Shown: piece by piece, positions 12,601 to 22,377 of the stretch
Layout: every line of letters starts with the position of its first letter
Position numbering within the stretch: position 1 is the first letter of the stretch
Assembly (NCBI GenBank): GCA_004335635.1
Contig: QAXH01002352.1
Location: 1 to 33,513 of the forward strand
Source of the DNA: Chloromonas sp. AAM2
Taxonomy: Eukaryota; Chlorophyta; Chlorophyceae; Chlamydomonadales; Chlamydomonadaceae
DNA: 33,513 nucleotides
Direction: 5' to 3'
The notes under the pieces: model-generated
What the model saw: only the letters and a program-made list of their open reading frames with translations
Told to the model about the DNA's origin: nothing
Database searches by the model: none
Program-made: the position numbers and the translations under genes

Positions 12601-13848
12601 GGATATGTATTGATTCTGACCTTGTGTAGTACATGTGGAAACCGTCATGTGGATTGTAGGTTGGCCGGCTGGCGAACTTGAGGTCTGCAGACCTCAGTTG
12701 CTCCACCTGCTTCAGTGCCGCTGAGAAGTCAGCAGGTTCAAACCAGGGCCCTGCAGCCGGTCAGCAGTGGCCACCACTGGGATTGCTCAGCCACTCCAAC
12801 CAACGTTCGTCAGGCAAGTGGAAATATGTTTGTGGGCTATCAATGGATTAGTACGCATCCTTTGCCGTGTTCCCATGAGAGACCAGTTCTGGGAGTGGCA
12901 CAAACAAGACTGGGGATGGGCAGATGCCGTTACTTGTGTGCAACAGCTGCGTGTTGTTTTGTAGCAAGAGATTCCGAACAGAATGTTGTTGTTTTACCTG
13001 CAGTCACACCCACCGTGATACCAGCAGCCAGCTACGTTTTCCACAACAGGAATCCTTGTGTTTCCAGCATGCAGCGGCAGAGGACAGCTCGATGCTGGAG
13101 GGTTCGCCAGGTCCAGCCACATGGCGTGTGAAAGTGGCACCTGCTGTTGTGCGGCCAGCTGCAGCGCAGCCTGCACCACTGGTGCAAACTCAATGTCAGC
13201 AATCAATACTCGAGCTCCAGAATCCAGTAAAACATGTAGCACTTCAGGAGCTGCCAGGCTGGTGTTGATGTTCACAACCTCGCCTCGCATCGCTGCTACG
13301 GCAAAGTGCGTCTCAATAACCTCTAAGCTGTTGCGCAGCATCACTGCCACACGTCGGTTGTGACTGGCTGGGGCCCCATTGAACTGAAATCTGGCAGGGC
13401 CTGTACTGGCATGGGCTACGATGCCCAGGCATTGACCCAGTTGGATGGCCACCTGGGCCGAGCGCCCTGTGAGCTGCGTGTACCTGCATGCCAACGAGAG
13501 TGGCACATCTTGTCATGTGTGATGTGCGTCTGGAGGCAGAAACCCGCATGTGCAATGGCACTGCACGTTTGCAATTCGCATCTCCTGCAGTGCAGATGGC
13601 AAAGTCGGTCACAGGCATCAATGGCCAATGCAACAGGTGGTCAGACCACCGCCCGGCACGCACGTGAGGTTTCGTCCGCCTGACGCACAGTCGATGATGG
13701 CGAGCCTGGCGCCGTACTGCTCATTGGCGTGCAGCGCTACCTGCCACGCATCGAGCAGGCCGTGCTGCAACAACTTGCTGGGCTCTTGGACGGGACGTAT
13801 GGCCGCTGGCTCCGTTGGCTGCGCGAGTGTGGATGAAGTTTGGCCCAT
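95..13848 (-). CDS. Giant modular type I polyketide synthase, 5' part (3' end beyond window)
   Basis: Large multidomain enzyme that activates an acyl starter, loads it on ACPs and extends it. Exons in coding order: 13848-13664, 13483-13014, 12750-12621, 12374-12298, 12182-12033, 11808-11672, 11202-11136, 10873-10833, 10673-10421, 10019-9892, 9691-9656, 9488-7112, 6736-6446, 6245-5916, 5655-5295, 5091-4890, 4671-4328, 4146-4071, 3954-3721, 3577-3502, 3243-3082, 2872-2643, 2243-2038, 1733-95. All 23 junctions have GT-AG ends and matching phase; the sum is 8,202 nt (2,734 residues). The start is the first in-frame ATG (MGQTSS); no upstream exon is seen. Domain order is ligase, three half-KRs, ACP x4, KS, DH, KR. 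MGQTSS fits the G-x-x-x-S N-myristoylation pattern, but that is untested. C. reinhardtii has a single giant PKS (PKS1) linked to zygospore maturation; orthology is likely but unproven. Confidence 0.9.
1090..2140 (-). other. PKS domain: dehydratase (DH)
   Basis: Double hot-dog dehydratase at about residues 2153-2402. The N-terminal segment [16 protein letters not shown] is in exon 23. The catalytic HxxxGxxxxP motif is [10 protein letters not shown] (His codon 1694-1696). The second-half acid is in LDASFH (Asp codon 1157-1159), fitting DxxxH/Q. Both catalytic residues are present, so it should dehydrate beta-hydroxyacyl-ACP. Confidence 0.88.
2217..5333 (-). other. PKS domain: ketosynthase (KS), complete
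   Basis: Decarboxylative Claisen condensation domain at about residues 1664-2128, exons 15-23. It starts with [12 protein letters not shown] at the end of exon 15 and contains PLERWDVD and [11 protein letters not shown]. The nucleophile Cys is in [11 protein letters not shown] (codon 4363-4365), the first His in [14 protein letters not shown] across exons 20/21, and the Lys and second His in [13 protein letters not shown] in exon 21. It ends with [16 protein letters not shown]. The Cys-His-His triad is intact, so it should be able to elongate. The exons are short with matching phases. Confidence 0.93.
5528..6010 (-). other. PKS domain: ACP4
   Basis: ACP at about residues 1525-1600, split by the intron 5656-5915 at the same phase-1 position. 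The attachment serine is codon 5645-5647. It is followed by a Pro/Ala-rich linker and then the KS. Confidence 0.9.
5731..5768. repeat. Perfect 18-bp inverted repeat (hairpin) in PKS intron 14
   Basis: Arm TGTAGGCTCTAATCAGTG at 5731-5748, spacer GT, and its exact reverse complement at 5751-5768. It lies within intron 5656-5915, outside coding sequence. Confidence 0.95.
6120..6540 (-). other. PKS domain: ACP3
   Basis: ACP at about residues 1416-1489, split by the intron 6246-6445 at the same phase-1 position as ACP2. The attachment serine is codon 6235-6237. The start [16 protein letters not shown] is nearly identical to ACP4. Confidence 0.9.
6612..7205 (-). other. PKS domain: ACP2
   Basis: ACP at about residues 1319-1392, split by the intron 6737-7111 in phase 1 inside the Gly codon two residues before the attachment serine (codon 6726-6728). 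The first half ends PLMAA and the second begins [10 protein letters not shown]. Confidence 0.9.
6965..6992 (+). repeat. Short CCCTAA-like array in PKS intron 12
   Basis: Runs of ACCCTAACC, AACCCTATCC and TACCCTATC inside intron 6737-7111. They resemble degenerate C-strand telomere repeats. Confidence 0.6.
7372..7590 (-). other. PKS domain: ACP1
   Basis: Acyl carrier protein at about residues 1191-1263, wholly within exon 12. The phosphopantetheine serine is codon 7482-7484, in [11 protein letters not shown]. The later helix has [16 protein letters not shown]. It lacks the intron that splits the other three ACPs just before the serine, and has Cys where they have Gly. Confidence 0.88.
7703..8568 (-). 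repeat. Tandem duplication of about 480 bp inside PKS exon 12
   Basis: Half-KR copies 2 (8568-8180) and 3 (8090-7703) match at the DNA level, for example GGCAGGCCTCG near 7731 and again near 8211, and GAGTTCGCCAT versus GAGTTGGCCAT. The offset is about 480 bp. Copy 1 is much more diverged, so the copy 2/3 duplication is the younger event. Confidence 0.8.
7703..9010 (-). other. PKS region: three tandem degenerate KR-like half domains
   Basis: All lie in exon 12, at about residues 717-1153. Copy 1 is 9010-8596, copy 2 is 8568-8180, copy 3 is 8090-7703. Each has a hydrophobic strand (STCIVVC in copies 2 and 3), an amphipathic helix, [11 protein letters not shown] or a close variant, a helix with AQRFAA, an HVALV-type strand and a final LPPLYSV (LPPAGCV in copy 1). 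The order matches the first half of a PKS ketoreductase Rossmann fold: TYLVTGG, GARHLVLLSR, then LPPxxGVxHAAG. The glycine-rich NADPH loop is replaced by QQG and similar. The half with the catalytic Ser-Tyr-Lys is absent. A structural or scaffold role is inferred; catalysis looks impossible. Confidence 0.6.
9120..13800 (-). other. PKS domain: acyl-AMP / acyl-CoA ligase (starter activation)
   Basis: ANL-superfamily adenylation domain at about residues 15-680, spread over exons 1-12. Visible motifs: the phosphate-binding loop [12 protein letters not shown] across exons 3/4, [10 protein letters not shown] in exon 5, [10 protein letters not shown] across exons 7/8, GWFRTGDLA in exon 10, [15 protein letters not shown] across exons 10/11, and the C-terminal catalytic lysine in [10 protein letters not shown] in exon 12. 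By family knowledge it should adenylate a carboxylic acid, probably a fatty acid, and pass it to an ACP or CoA. Its place at the N-terminus upstream of ACPs supports starter loading. The sequence does not show the chain length, nor whether the acceptor is CoA or ACP. Confidence 0.92.
9541..9603 (+). repeat. Degenerate CCCTAA-type array in PKS intron 11
   Basis: About ten degenerate units such as TACCCTGG, AGCCCTAGCC, AGCCCTAACC and AACCCTATTC inside the 167-nt intron 9489-9655. Confidence 0.75.
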
Positions 13849-14673
13849 TGCACAGGTGATATGCAGGGACACGAGCGAGTCTAGATGCGCCAGGTGGGCC
13901 AAATTGCCCACCCGGCTTAGAATGTGTTTTGAAACAACGACTGGACACTGAATCAGATTACAGGTCTTGCTATACGTGTAACCCAATTATGTCCAGGCGT
14001 ACACGACGCAAAGACGCCGGGTGCTACTCGCGACCCCCAGAAAGGCTGACGGCTCTTCCAAGGGTCCCACGGTAACGGCGGTCACACGACAACGCCTACA
14101 CGTCCACATGTCCATTCGTTCGCTGCTCCCTCGCCCTTAATCATTGACTTGGGATTCTGTACGTGACGACTTCTGCTGCTTTGGGCTGCGTGTCCTGCCC
14201 TTCGTCCGACAACGCCCATCCATGTTCTCACTGCTGAAGTGCTGCTTTGCCTTCTGGGACCGCCTTGATTTACAAGGAGGGAGTGCACACCAGGAAGCAC
14301 GTCCAACGCAAACATCACCTGATTGCGCAAATTGCAAGAAATTTCTCCTAGTAAAAGGGAATCTGACCGTGTCACAAGGGGTGGTGAAGCCCTTGTGGCC
14401 ATCACCCCACAGAACGCCTTCCGAAAGCGACACGTTCGAGGCAATATATGTCCGTACAGCTACTTAGTGCTCGTTGGGTTTTCGTTGAAGTGGCAGCAAT
14501 CCCAGTAACCACGTTGCCAACGAAAATTTCTCTGTTGCAAAAGTGGCAAACATAATGGTTAACCGCCATAACCGCCATTTCTGATGGGGATTTGAAGTTG
14601 TCATACAAATGACACAAGCTGTCAGTTTGAAGGTGTATGCAGCTACGCTGACAGCTCCAAAAGGTACCGCTGG

Positions 14674-14829
14674 TCAGCCGGATGACACTCGGATGACAGC
14701 CGGATGAACAGCCAGATGAGAGCCATTTCCGGCCAAGAACAGCCGGATAGCGACTGCCAGATATCCGGGTGTGAGCCCCGGATATCCGACCGTCCTCGAG
14801 CAGCCGGATAGCGACTGCCGGATATCCGA
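14674..14829. repeat. CAGCCGGAT-rich direct repeats with CCGGATATCCG palindromes
   Basis: The first part has several CCGGATGA/CAGATGA-type units (14674-14725). Then AGCCGGATAGCGACTGCC occurs twice (from 14741 and from 14802), each followed by a GATATCCG core. A further CCGGATATCCG lies at 14778-14788. Confidence 0.85.
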
Positions 14830-15220
14830 TCACTACTTGTACATCAAGATGTTCTGCCAGGGGACTTATGGCACCGGTATCCGGCCATCCACCGGGCCTT
14901 GTTGGCTATACCAGAAGTGGGACTTGAACACAGAATGCACGAAGGTATCAGAAGCACATAGCTAAAACTGACATGTTCATCGCGGCTCACAGATGTCAAA
15001 TTTGCCCAAGTTGCTTCAAGAACCATGGATGCACGAACACCCATGCCAGATATTGCAGCCAATCTACAGCTCATCTGTGAAATCAAGCTTTCTCTGCGTA
15101 TATTCTGGCCGATTTAGTGTATCGTAACATCAGAATACCATACACCTGCTGTTAGGCCTCCCAAAGGTGCCTTATAGTTGGTACAGGAAACTGCACAGTG
15201 GGATTTCAGCTAACCCGACC

Positions 15221-15239
15221 ACTCCACTTTAAGTGGAGT
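15221..15239. repeat. Small palindrome
   Basis: ACTCCACTT, one T, then AAGTGGAGT: 9-bp arms around a single base in intergenic DNA. Confidence 0.85.
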
Positions 15240-15365
15240 TTTGACTAGAAACCCCTCTTAAAAAGACCTCTGAAACTGCACCCGGACCTGCAGCAGGACT
15301 GGGACAATTGTAAACTTGAAACCTATGGAGGTCCAATACTTGAAAAAAAACTCGGGAAGCTGCGG

Positions 15366-15396
15366 GAAGTGACAACTGTGCGAAGTGACAACTGTG
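15366..15396 (+). repeat. 15-bp tandem direct repeat
   Basis: GAAGTGACAACTGTG occurs twice, separated by one C. Confidence 0.9.
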
Positions 15397-15549
15397 TATG
15401 ATTTGCTGTGAAGGCTGATATAACATCTGATGGACCAAAAATCGTTCACATACGCAGAATACGATGTCTATGACTATGAGTTGAGTTGACGTTGCGCGTT
15501 GAACAATGGCGGAGAACGAGAACTGTGAGAAACCATGGCAACTGTGTGT

Positions 15550-15813
15550 GACCTACTGTATGACCTTGTTGCTTAACCCTATGGCTTGGCGGCTGCGTGT
15601 TTTCGTCATCGATTTTCTGCGTCCTTTCAAGTAGTGACGCCTTGCGAGGTGCGGCCCCTGGAACTCGGCGATGCGCGAGACCAGGCGGGGTGAATGTGCT
15701 TCGAGGGGACCGGCCAATCACACTTTGTCGCTGCATACCGGTGGATGTAGGACAGGTGGGCTCTCTGAATCCCCTTTACACAGTACTATGCGGTTTCGGC
15801 TAGGCTGATGTAA
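15550..15813 (+). mobile_element. Dispersed element copy A
   Basis: About 264 bp, closely matching copy B (22737-22992) over its whole length and copy C (27755-27957, opposite strand) over about 200 bp. It begins GACCTACTGTATGACC and ends TTTCGGCTAGGCTGATGTAA. The first 85 bp reads in frame as TYCMTLLLNPMAWRLRV and on to a TAG stop, as expected for the C-terminus plus 3' UTR of a 5'-truncated transposon. The class is not known; a non-LTR retroelement is one option because only the 3' end is constant. Confidence 0.8.
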
Positions 15814-16194
15814 CATGCATGTCAGTGGCCCACCTGACTCTCTGGACGATCTAGCATCAGCATCTGATCGAAGCTGAGTGTCAAAGCTGCTTTCGGAGTG
15901 TCAACCTTTGTGCCACCAGGTCACGTTTGTGCAATCACCGTCCTGCTCTTCATACCTGATCAGTCTGATTAGCAGTTTGTCCACTTCAAACTCAGCCGGG
16001 CAGTTTTCAGCGATACGATAACCGCATTTGCGTCAAAGTTTGCGAGCCGCCAACTGTTTGATACATCCTTGTTTGAAAACAGGCTGCTGCACACGGATTG
16101 GCAGAGAGCCACGCATCGCTCGTCCACACAGCCCTAGACGTACTCTGAATAATCTGCGTTCTGTTGGGCAGGAGGATCTTCACAAGACGGAGAA

Positions 16195-19100
16195 ATGGAC
16201 ATTGACGAGGAGCTGCCATCCGTAAGCATCAGATCAATTGCTTGAATGCCTGCTTGCATACAGCGCGCGGTCGTTTGAAAATCTTCTGCCTAACAATTTC
16301 AATCGCAGGACCCGGCTCCTCTCCTGGAAGCTGCAGGAATATGGTCTCAAAAGCTGCAGGTCGTCTGCAAAGGCAAAAAGGGACAGCTTCTCCCAGGTGA
16401 AGTGCCTGCTGCATACACCATAGCCGCAGGCTCTTTCGTGACCAGCAGATGACTGTGCTCTCTTATTTTCAGGCATGTTTTGCATGATTCTCAGGCGGAG
16501 GAATGCACTTGATTGTTGCAGGTCACAATGCGAGTGTAGGAACCATGAAGGTGCTTTGCATGTGTGCGGATCATAAGAAGAACGACACACCATTCGTTCT
16601 GCAACTGGAAGACTGGCAAGTGACTTGCATTGGTCCAGCATTGGGCTGTACATCTATTGCAGCCCAGTTCAGAAGCCCAGCATGCCCTTGGCTTCATGCG
16701 GAACAGCACGGGCCTGGCTTCATGCATGTTGTACGTTGGCATGCCTCTTACAGCTACATGCCCATGGCCTTTCGTGCACGTGAGTGGCCTTTGTGCTCCT
16801 CCCACCACCCCTCGTGTCGGCCATGCAGGGTGAACGATCACTGCGGGAGTGCGCTGGTGGGCGGTGACACTGTCACTGATGAGGATGAGGATGCGCACTA
16901 CATGGAAGTGGTTAAGGTGCATGCACCCGGAAAACCTGAGCACAACAAGGTGGGTTGGGGCGTACACTACTGATCTGCTGCCACGAGCGGCATTCGCCAC
17001 TGGCCGGTCGGTCAGTCCTCCCTGGCAATTGTAGGCGCTGCATCAGCAAAATCAAGTTTGTTTGTGCAGCGGGATGGTGCTCTCCAGTCACTCCATACTG
17101 GCTTGAATTATCCATACCTCAACAGAAGGCACAATTGATCAGCATCATAGAATGTGTCGGTGACAGTCGACCACCCATGTGCTCAACACCATCAGCATTT
17201 GTATCGTGGATGTCGATGAGGTTCTGGCAACCAGTTCTGTGTTTGCTTCCTGTGTGTGGTGTCCCGCAGAGCCTCAGGCGTCACTGCTGCGACCTGGCCC
17301 AGTCGCTGGGTGGGGCTGCGCTGGCGGGGCAGCACGTGTGGATCTACTGGTGGGAACAGCCCCACGTGAGTCACCTGCTGCACACGCTGCCCACACACAC
17401 GCCCTGGACCTGGGGAACAGTCTCGTTTTACATGGGGAGCACTAACCGACAGCATGCAAATTGGTGCATGTGTGCGTTGTTCGGCACCGTGGGCGACTTC
17501 TCACGCTATCAGCTGGAACTAGCATCAGGGAGCACTTCCAGCCCGTGACTGGACAAGTAGATCTCAACAGCTCAACCGGACCCAGGAGAAGAAGGCGGGC
17601 TCATGATATGGGTAGCTGTACACGTGTTACGTTTGATGTAATCTCAGGGTGTTTTTTGCACAACACACACACTGTCGGCTCGGGCCTGGGCTATGGCACT
17701 GGGCCTGGGTAACCGTGTGTCGTTTACATCGGAAAGGCTTTCCACGTTATATGATGGGACAATCAGTTCTCAACAGCGCAGGGTACATGAGCCACAAACC
17801 AACGTGCGTGTCTGATGTGAATTATGAGCCAGCGACGTGCTCTGTCAAACAGCAGATGCCTGGGCTAAACCCTGGCTTTGGTGCCTCTGCTGCAGGACGA
17901 CGTGGATGTGCAGAAGGCGCTTCCCATGAAGCTGGCGGAGCTGCGGGGCACCAGCAAGGCAGAAGACCAGGGGGTGTGGTGAGTGAATCCAACTGCCAAA
18001 CAGCTGGTGTGGTGGATGCACGTACAGCCCGTCACCGTCACGGCAAGGAAGCGTTGGTGGTTATTGATGAGATGTATGAGTTTGTTTACGGCAGAGAAGC
18101 CGTCACTGGGCAGGGGACTGGATGACCCTACTCTCAGAAAGAAAGGAGCAAAGCAGGGAGGTGGCGGACGTGATGTCGGGACGAATGCAAGGAAGTGAGG
18201 GCTGTGTTGGCGGAGTCAAGGGTCAAGGCCACAAGTGCTGAGCTCAACACCACTGTCTGACTGCATGACACCAAACGTGGCTGGATTTCTGCCGCGTGCT
18301 CTTCAGGTATGACAGCGAGGTGATTGCCTACGACGAGGAGACCGGGCAGTTCACCATCTTCTACAAGACTGATGGGGTGAGCAGGAGAAGAGGAAACCAT
18401 GATGGTGATGGTAAAGGACCTAAAGCCTTTTAACAAGGTTCAGTGCATGAGCCCTGCAGGAGACTGTGATAACGCACTTGGATCCGTTTCTTATCCAATC
18501 TTTCTGTGTATGAGCCCTTTCTTTGGACCGCAAGACAAAGGAGCATGCCGTGTAGCGATTATGATCAAGCCGTGCGGTGTTGTTCCTTACAGAGCGTTGC
18601 TGACGTGTTGATGGACCTGAACTTCCTGCACTGGGGCTCGGGCTGCCCCTCGCTGGACCGGAGGAGCTTCAAGGCCAGGCCAGACCCGGTGCAGTGCATG
18701 GAACCACCGAGTGATGATGAGGAACGCTGCGACATGCCTCCACAGGGTGAGTGAAAGACGTGTTGTAACCAGAGCACAGTTGGGTTACGCAGGACGTCCA
18801 CATGCATAAGGCTTGGACGCTGGCAAGGCAAGGCTGTGCTGGCTCCTGTACAAGGCTACTGACAAGCAATTGCACTTTTGGGTTGGCTGTGAGGGCCGGG
18901 GTTAATCAATGTTTGGCTGGGTCGATTGCGCTGGCTTTATATCAGAGCCATCTGCATAGCGCGCGCCTTGGAAACTGGTTACGCTGATGTGTGCGGTCTG
19001 TTTCATGGACGCCACCTGCAGATGTGTAGTATGTTGCCACATAGTGAACATTGGCAGGACGCATTTGCTCGACTTAAAAAAGGGAAAAAAATTGTGTTGT

Positions 19101-21241
19101 TGATGGCGTCACAAGTGAACATCTTAAGGGCTGCTACAGGCGCTAAAGCAGCGTTGCCTGCCTCTTTTGCAGACACGCTGGATGATACGATGGATGTGGA
19201 TTCAGAGGACATGGTCATGGCTGACAGGCAGCGGAGCGGAAAGGCGGGGCCTAGCGGAGCAAGTACCGGCCCGTCCAAAGCCAAGCAGGGTGGCAAGCCA
19301 GAGGGCGCGGGGTCAGGCGCCACAGCCACTACAGGCCAGGCAACCAAGCGACCGCGACGTGACAGCACTATGACCGCTATCCCGACAAAGGGCAGGAAGG
19401 GCGATGCACAGGCAGACGTCAAGCTTGAAGCAGATGAAGCTGCAAAAGCTGCCAAAAAGGGCCCCAATCAACCCGGCGTAGCTGTGGGTGCAGCTGGTAC
19501 TGCTCCTGCCGCGGCTGCCGGTGCCAAGCACGGCAAGCAGTCCGGTGTGGCTGTAGGCGCGGGCGGCAGTGCTGCGCCACCGGCTGCTGTCAAGCCGGCT
19601 GCTGCTGGTGCCCCATTGAAACCTGTGGACGTCAACAAGCAGGGAAATGCAGCACCGGAATTGACACGTGGCCCTGGTGCCGTCACAACCACAAAGCCAG
19701 GCGCTGGAAAGGCGACTGAAACGGACTACGTTGCTGCACCTCAGGAGCAGCGGGCGAACTCTGCAAGCACCAGCGAATTAACGCTGTCAAGCGAAACTGA
19801 GTGTGGTGCTGGCAGCCAAGGGGGCATGATGGTCGCGGACTCTGCTACCACTGCACCTGCTTCCGCAGCAGCAGCACCCACAAGGGAGCCCGGTAAGGGG
19901 GTGTCACAGGAACCAGCAGTTGTAGGCAGGAGTCCGGCGCCCACGCAGCCGCCGTTGGTGTCGGCCCCACTGACCGCACAGCAGGTCAAGATCAGTGAGC
20001 TGTCCGGCCGGTCCTGGGACAGCATGCACGCCCATGCGCAGTCGCTGGCCGCCCTGCTGCAGGGAAACTGGCAGCACATGATGCAGCTAGAGCTCGAATT
20101 GGGTATGCAGTGTTCTGCCGCTGCGGCCGCTAACGGTGCTGTGCCTGTGACAGGGCAGCACGCCGCATGGGAGTTGAAGGCGTGCCCGCTCGAGCCTGGC
20201 AGGGTGATGCAGAGCAGGCTAAGCGGAGAGCAGTGTGTGACAGCTGCCCAGCAGGTGCAGGATGCATTAGTGGGGAAGGCAAGGCAGCAGCAGGGCACGC
20301 AGGTGACACAGGATTTCCTGGGTGTGGCAGGCGCGGGAGAGTGGCCCTACATTCTTCACAAAGCAACGGGACCGTTCACGCCCCGACCGGCAGCTGAGCG
20401 CATGTTCTATGTGGCACACAGCCAGCAGCAGCCACAGGACAGCACCGCAGCGGCCGCTGCCAGTACTGAACCTGGGTCGACCGCACAGCCGTGCTTCCAG
20501 ATCTCACTGCATCGTATACCACACCAGGCCAATGCACCCAAACGCACGCTGGTCTCTGCGCCTTCCTCCGCCGCCCCACCCACACCCGCAGCAACCAGCC
20601 AGGGTGGAAAGACGGCCCCACCCAGCACCACAAGCATTGGTGCAGGGGTCAAAAAGGTGTCGCTGCAGCCCGCAGGCACAGGCCCGTCGCAGCCTGCCCC
20701 GTCAGCCACCAATCTGCCACAGGCCAACCAGCCAGCGCCTGCTCCCGCAGCACCAGAAACCAGTGCGCCACCTGCGGATGCACCGGTCATTCCTCAAGTG
20801 GATCCTGTAGAGCGCACTTGTGTCATTACAGGGGACTGGCAGCTTGACTTGCTTGGGCTCTCACACACGGGCAAAGCAAAGGCAGATGCATCAGCCATGG
20901 AGACCGATCAGGGCCAGGCCAGTGCAACGCAACATGGCCCGGATAGCGCATCGTTTCTTTGGGTACAGAGGTCCCTAGGCACCAGGCATGTGTCACTGCG
21001 GCTGACCTGGTTTAAGCCCAGCGACTGGCAGGTGCTGGCAGATGTGGCGCAGGCTGGCCTGAGCCCCGCATGCACAGCCCTGGCAGGCAGTCTGCTTCAT
21101 GTTGGGTCGCTGGTGCTGGGGTTGGTGGGTGCCAGTCCAACGGCCTTGGACCAAGGGTCTGCGGAGCAGTTTGCTGAGCGGCTGCTGGGGTGCTTGCAGG
21201 CGTGCACTGAGCACGTGTCCCATACCAGAAGTGCCACTTGA
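16195..21241 (+). CDS. Putative chromatin protein with Tudor-like domain and long low-complexity tail
   Basis: Exons: 16195-16221, 16309-16396, 16522-16949, 17270-17365, 17896-17978, 18307-18376, 18593-18746, 19173-21241. All phases match, giving 1,004 residues. The start is MDIDEELPS. Residues 20-40 have LQVVCKGKKGQLL, recalling the V-x-C-x-G-x-x-G motif of SAND-like plant domains (weak). Residues 145-213 (GGDTVTDEDEDAHYMEVV to VWIYWWEQPH) resemble a BAH domain (weak). Residues 238-275 (GVWYDSEVIAYDEETGQF, then TIFYKTDG and DLNFLHW) fit a Tudor-like barrel of the Pds5/PTM type. The last exon encodes an acidic stretch and 600+ Ala/Gly/Pro/Thr-rich residues with no known domain. A nuclear role binding methylated histones is inferred from the Tudor-like fold only. 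The segment 16620-16828 may be an intron (see findings). Confidence 0.8.
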
Positions 21242-21550
21242 CTTGGCACCCACTACCGGATGAGTCACACGCGTCATTGTTCATTGGACCCACGTCTGTG
21301 AGGTGCAAATTCACTGCTTCGCACCCTTGCTGGTGGCTGACGCACGACGCACACCAAACCCTCACTGTTGGCTCTGGGCCTCACGATGCGCCCCAGGCAG
21401 TTACTTGTTTAGGACGTGATGTTCGCACTTCCAACGGGCGCATGCCCTGGTTCGCACTTCATTTGAGTGCATAAGTCACATATACAACTGAGCCTGGCAG
21501 ACTCACATTTACTGATGTCTGTTTGATGCTTGACCCTGAAAACAACCAGT

Positions 21551-21626
21551 GGATGTGTAGGACAGGTGGGTTCTCTGAAACCCCTATACTCAGAGCTATG
21601 CGGTTTTGGTTATTTTGATGTGAACT
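21551..21626 (+). mobile_element. Dispersed element fragment D (3' end only)
   Basis: GTGGATGTGTAGGACAGGTG is followed by a diverged match to the last 75 bp of copies A and B, ending TTTTGATGTGAA. Confidence 0.7.
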
Positions 21627-22011
21627 ACCTTGCGCACATTAGCAGGTCGTGAGGTGCATGGATCAAGTGCCGGATTGGTCAGCGCAAAGTTTTGTTGGGC
21701 TGTGGCTCCCTGGTGCTTCCATACACTGACCTGGGGTCCATTCCACGCTCAAGGATTGAAGATGGGACGAGCCGCAGGGCATCAGTTCAGTACAACGCCT
21801 GCTTTCGGTTGTGAGAGTGCATGTTCGGTTCTTTTGCTCTCCCTATCAGTCTTAGGTTAGCTGTGCAGTGTGGAGCAAACCCAAGCACGACATGTGGGGA
21901 TAGACCTCATTGTCGGGCTGGTCAAACCGTTGCAGTACTTGTGTGATGCGCCTGTTGAGATCCTGCTTGGCTGCCATTGCACTAGTTCTTCCCCCAGTCC
22001 CCTGTGCCAGT

Positions 22012-22037
22012 GCTATGCGATTTCGGCTAGGCTGGGG
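22012..22037 (+). mobile_element. Dispersed element fragment E (terminal 26 bp)
   Basis: GCTATGCGATTTCGGCTAGG then CTGGGGTAA, matching only the extreme 3' end of the family. Confidence 0.6.
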
Positions 22038-22221
22038 TAAAGTCATGTGCTGGTGAACGATGTAGGTGCCAATCAAATTCATTGCAGACGGCAATCAAAG
22101 ACTCGATATGACACAACACGGGTGTTATCACTGCCATCACAGCTGCTCTGCCCCTCTTTTCGGATTAAAAAGCTCTGGATTCAAAACCACCTTGACCGGT
22201 CAACCACTTTTCATCACTGCA

Positions 22222-22377
22222 TGCCGTGGATGCAGGACAGGTGGGCCCCACGGGAGATTGATGATGCGGACGCAGGTTTGCTGACAAGTAGAGAATCATT
22301 AGCTGGCTTACCTTGTACGGGCTCTCGGAATTTCCTTTACACAAGTGCGATGCGGTTTCGGCTTAGCTGATGTATAG
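22222..22377 (+). mobile_element. Dispersed element fragment F with internal insertion
   Basis: CCGTGGATGCAGGACAGGTG matches the family. About 75 bp of unrelated sequence follows. The match then resumes at GGGCTCTCGGAATTTCC and runs to TTTCGGCTTAGCTGATGTA. Confidence 0.7.

Larger units (their letters stand above)
13849..16194. other. Divergent intergenic region between the PKS and the Tudor-like gene
   Basis: The two genes point away from each other, so both promoters should lie here. I see no convincing gene. It holds the CCGGATATCCG repeat block (14674-14829), a 9-bp-arm palindrome (15221-15239), a 15-bp direct repeat (15366-15396) and a dispersed-element copy (15550-15813). No TATA box could be assigned with confidence. 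Confidence 0.6.

Noticed and set aside
13849..13986. Upstream extension of the PKS N-terminus to 13986
   Set aside because: The frame is open but starts with TTG, not ATG. The first in-frame ATG is 13848. An upstream exon cannot be excluded.
14402..14833. Minus-strand frame of 143 codons in the divergent intergenic region
   Set aside because: It runs through the CCGGATATCCG repeats and shows no domain or splice context.
15446..15736. Minus-strand frame of 96 codons over element copy A
   Set aside because: The element's plausible coding direction is plus; the minus frame is not preserved in copy C.
18926..19172. Treating the long plus-strand frame from 18926 as an independent gene
   Set aside because: A TTTTGCAG acceptor at 19172 joins it in phase to the preceding exon, so 18926-19172 is intron and the rest is the last exon.
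20376..20810. Overlapping frames on both strands in the tail of the Tudor-like gene
   Set aside because: They are shadows of an Ala/Pro/Gln-rich exon and have no independent support.
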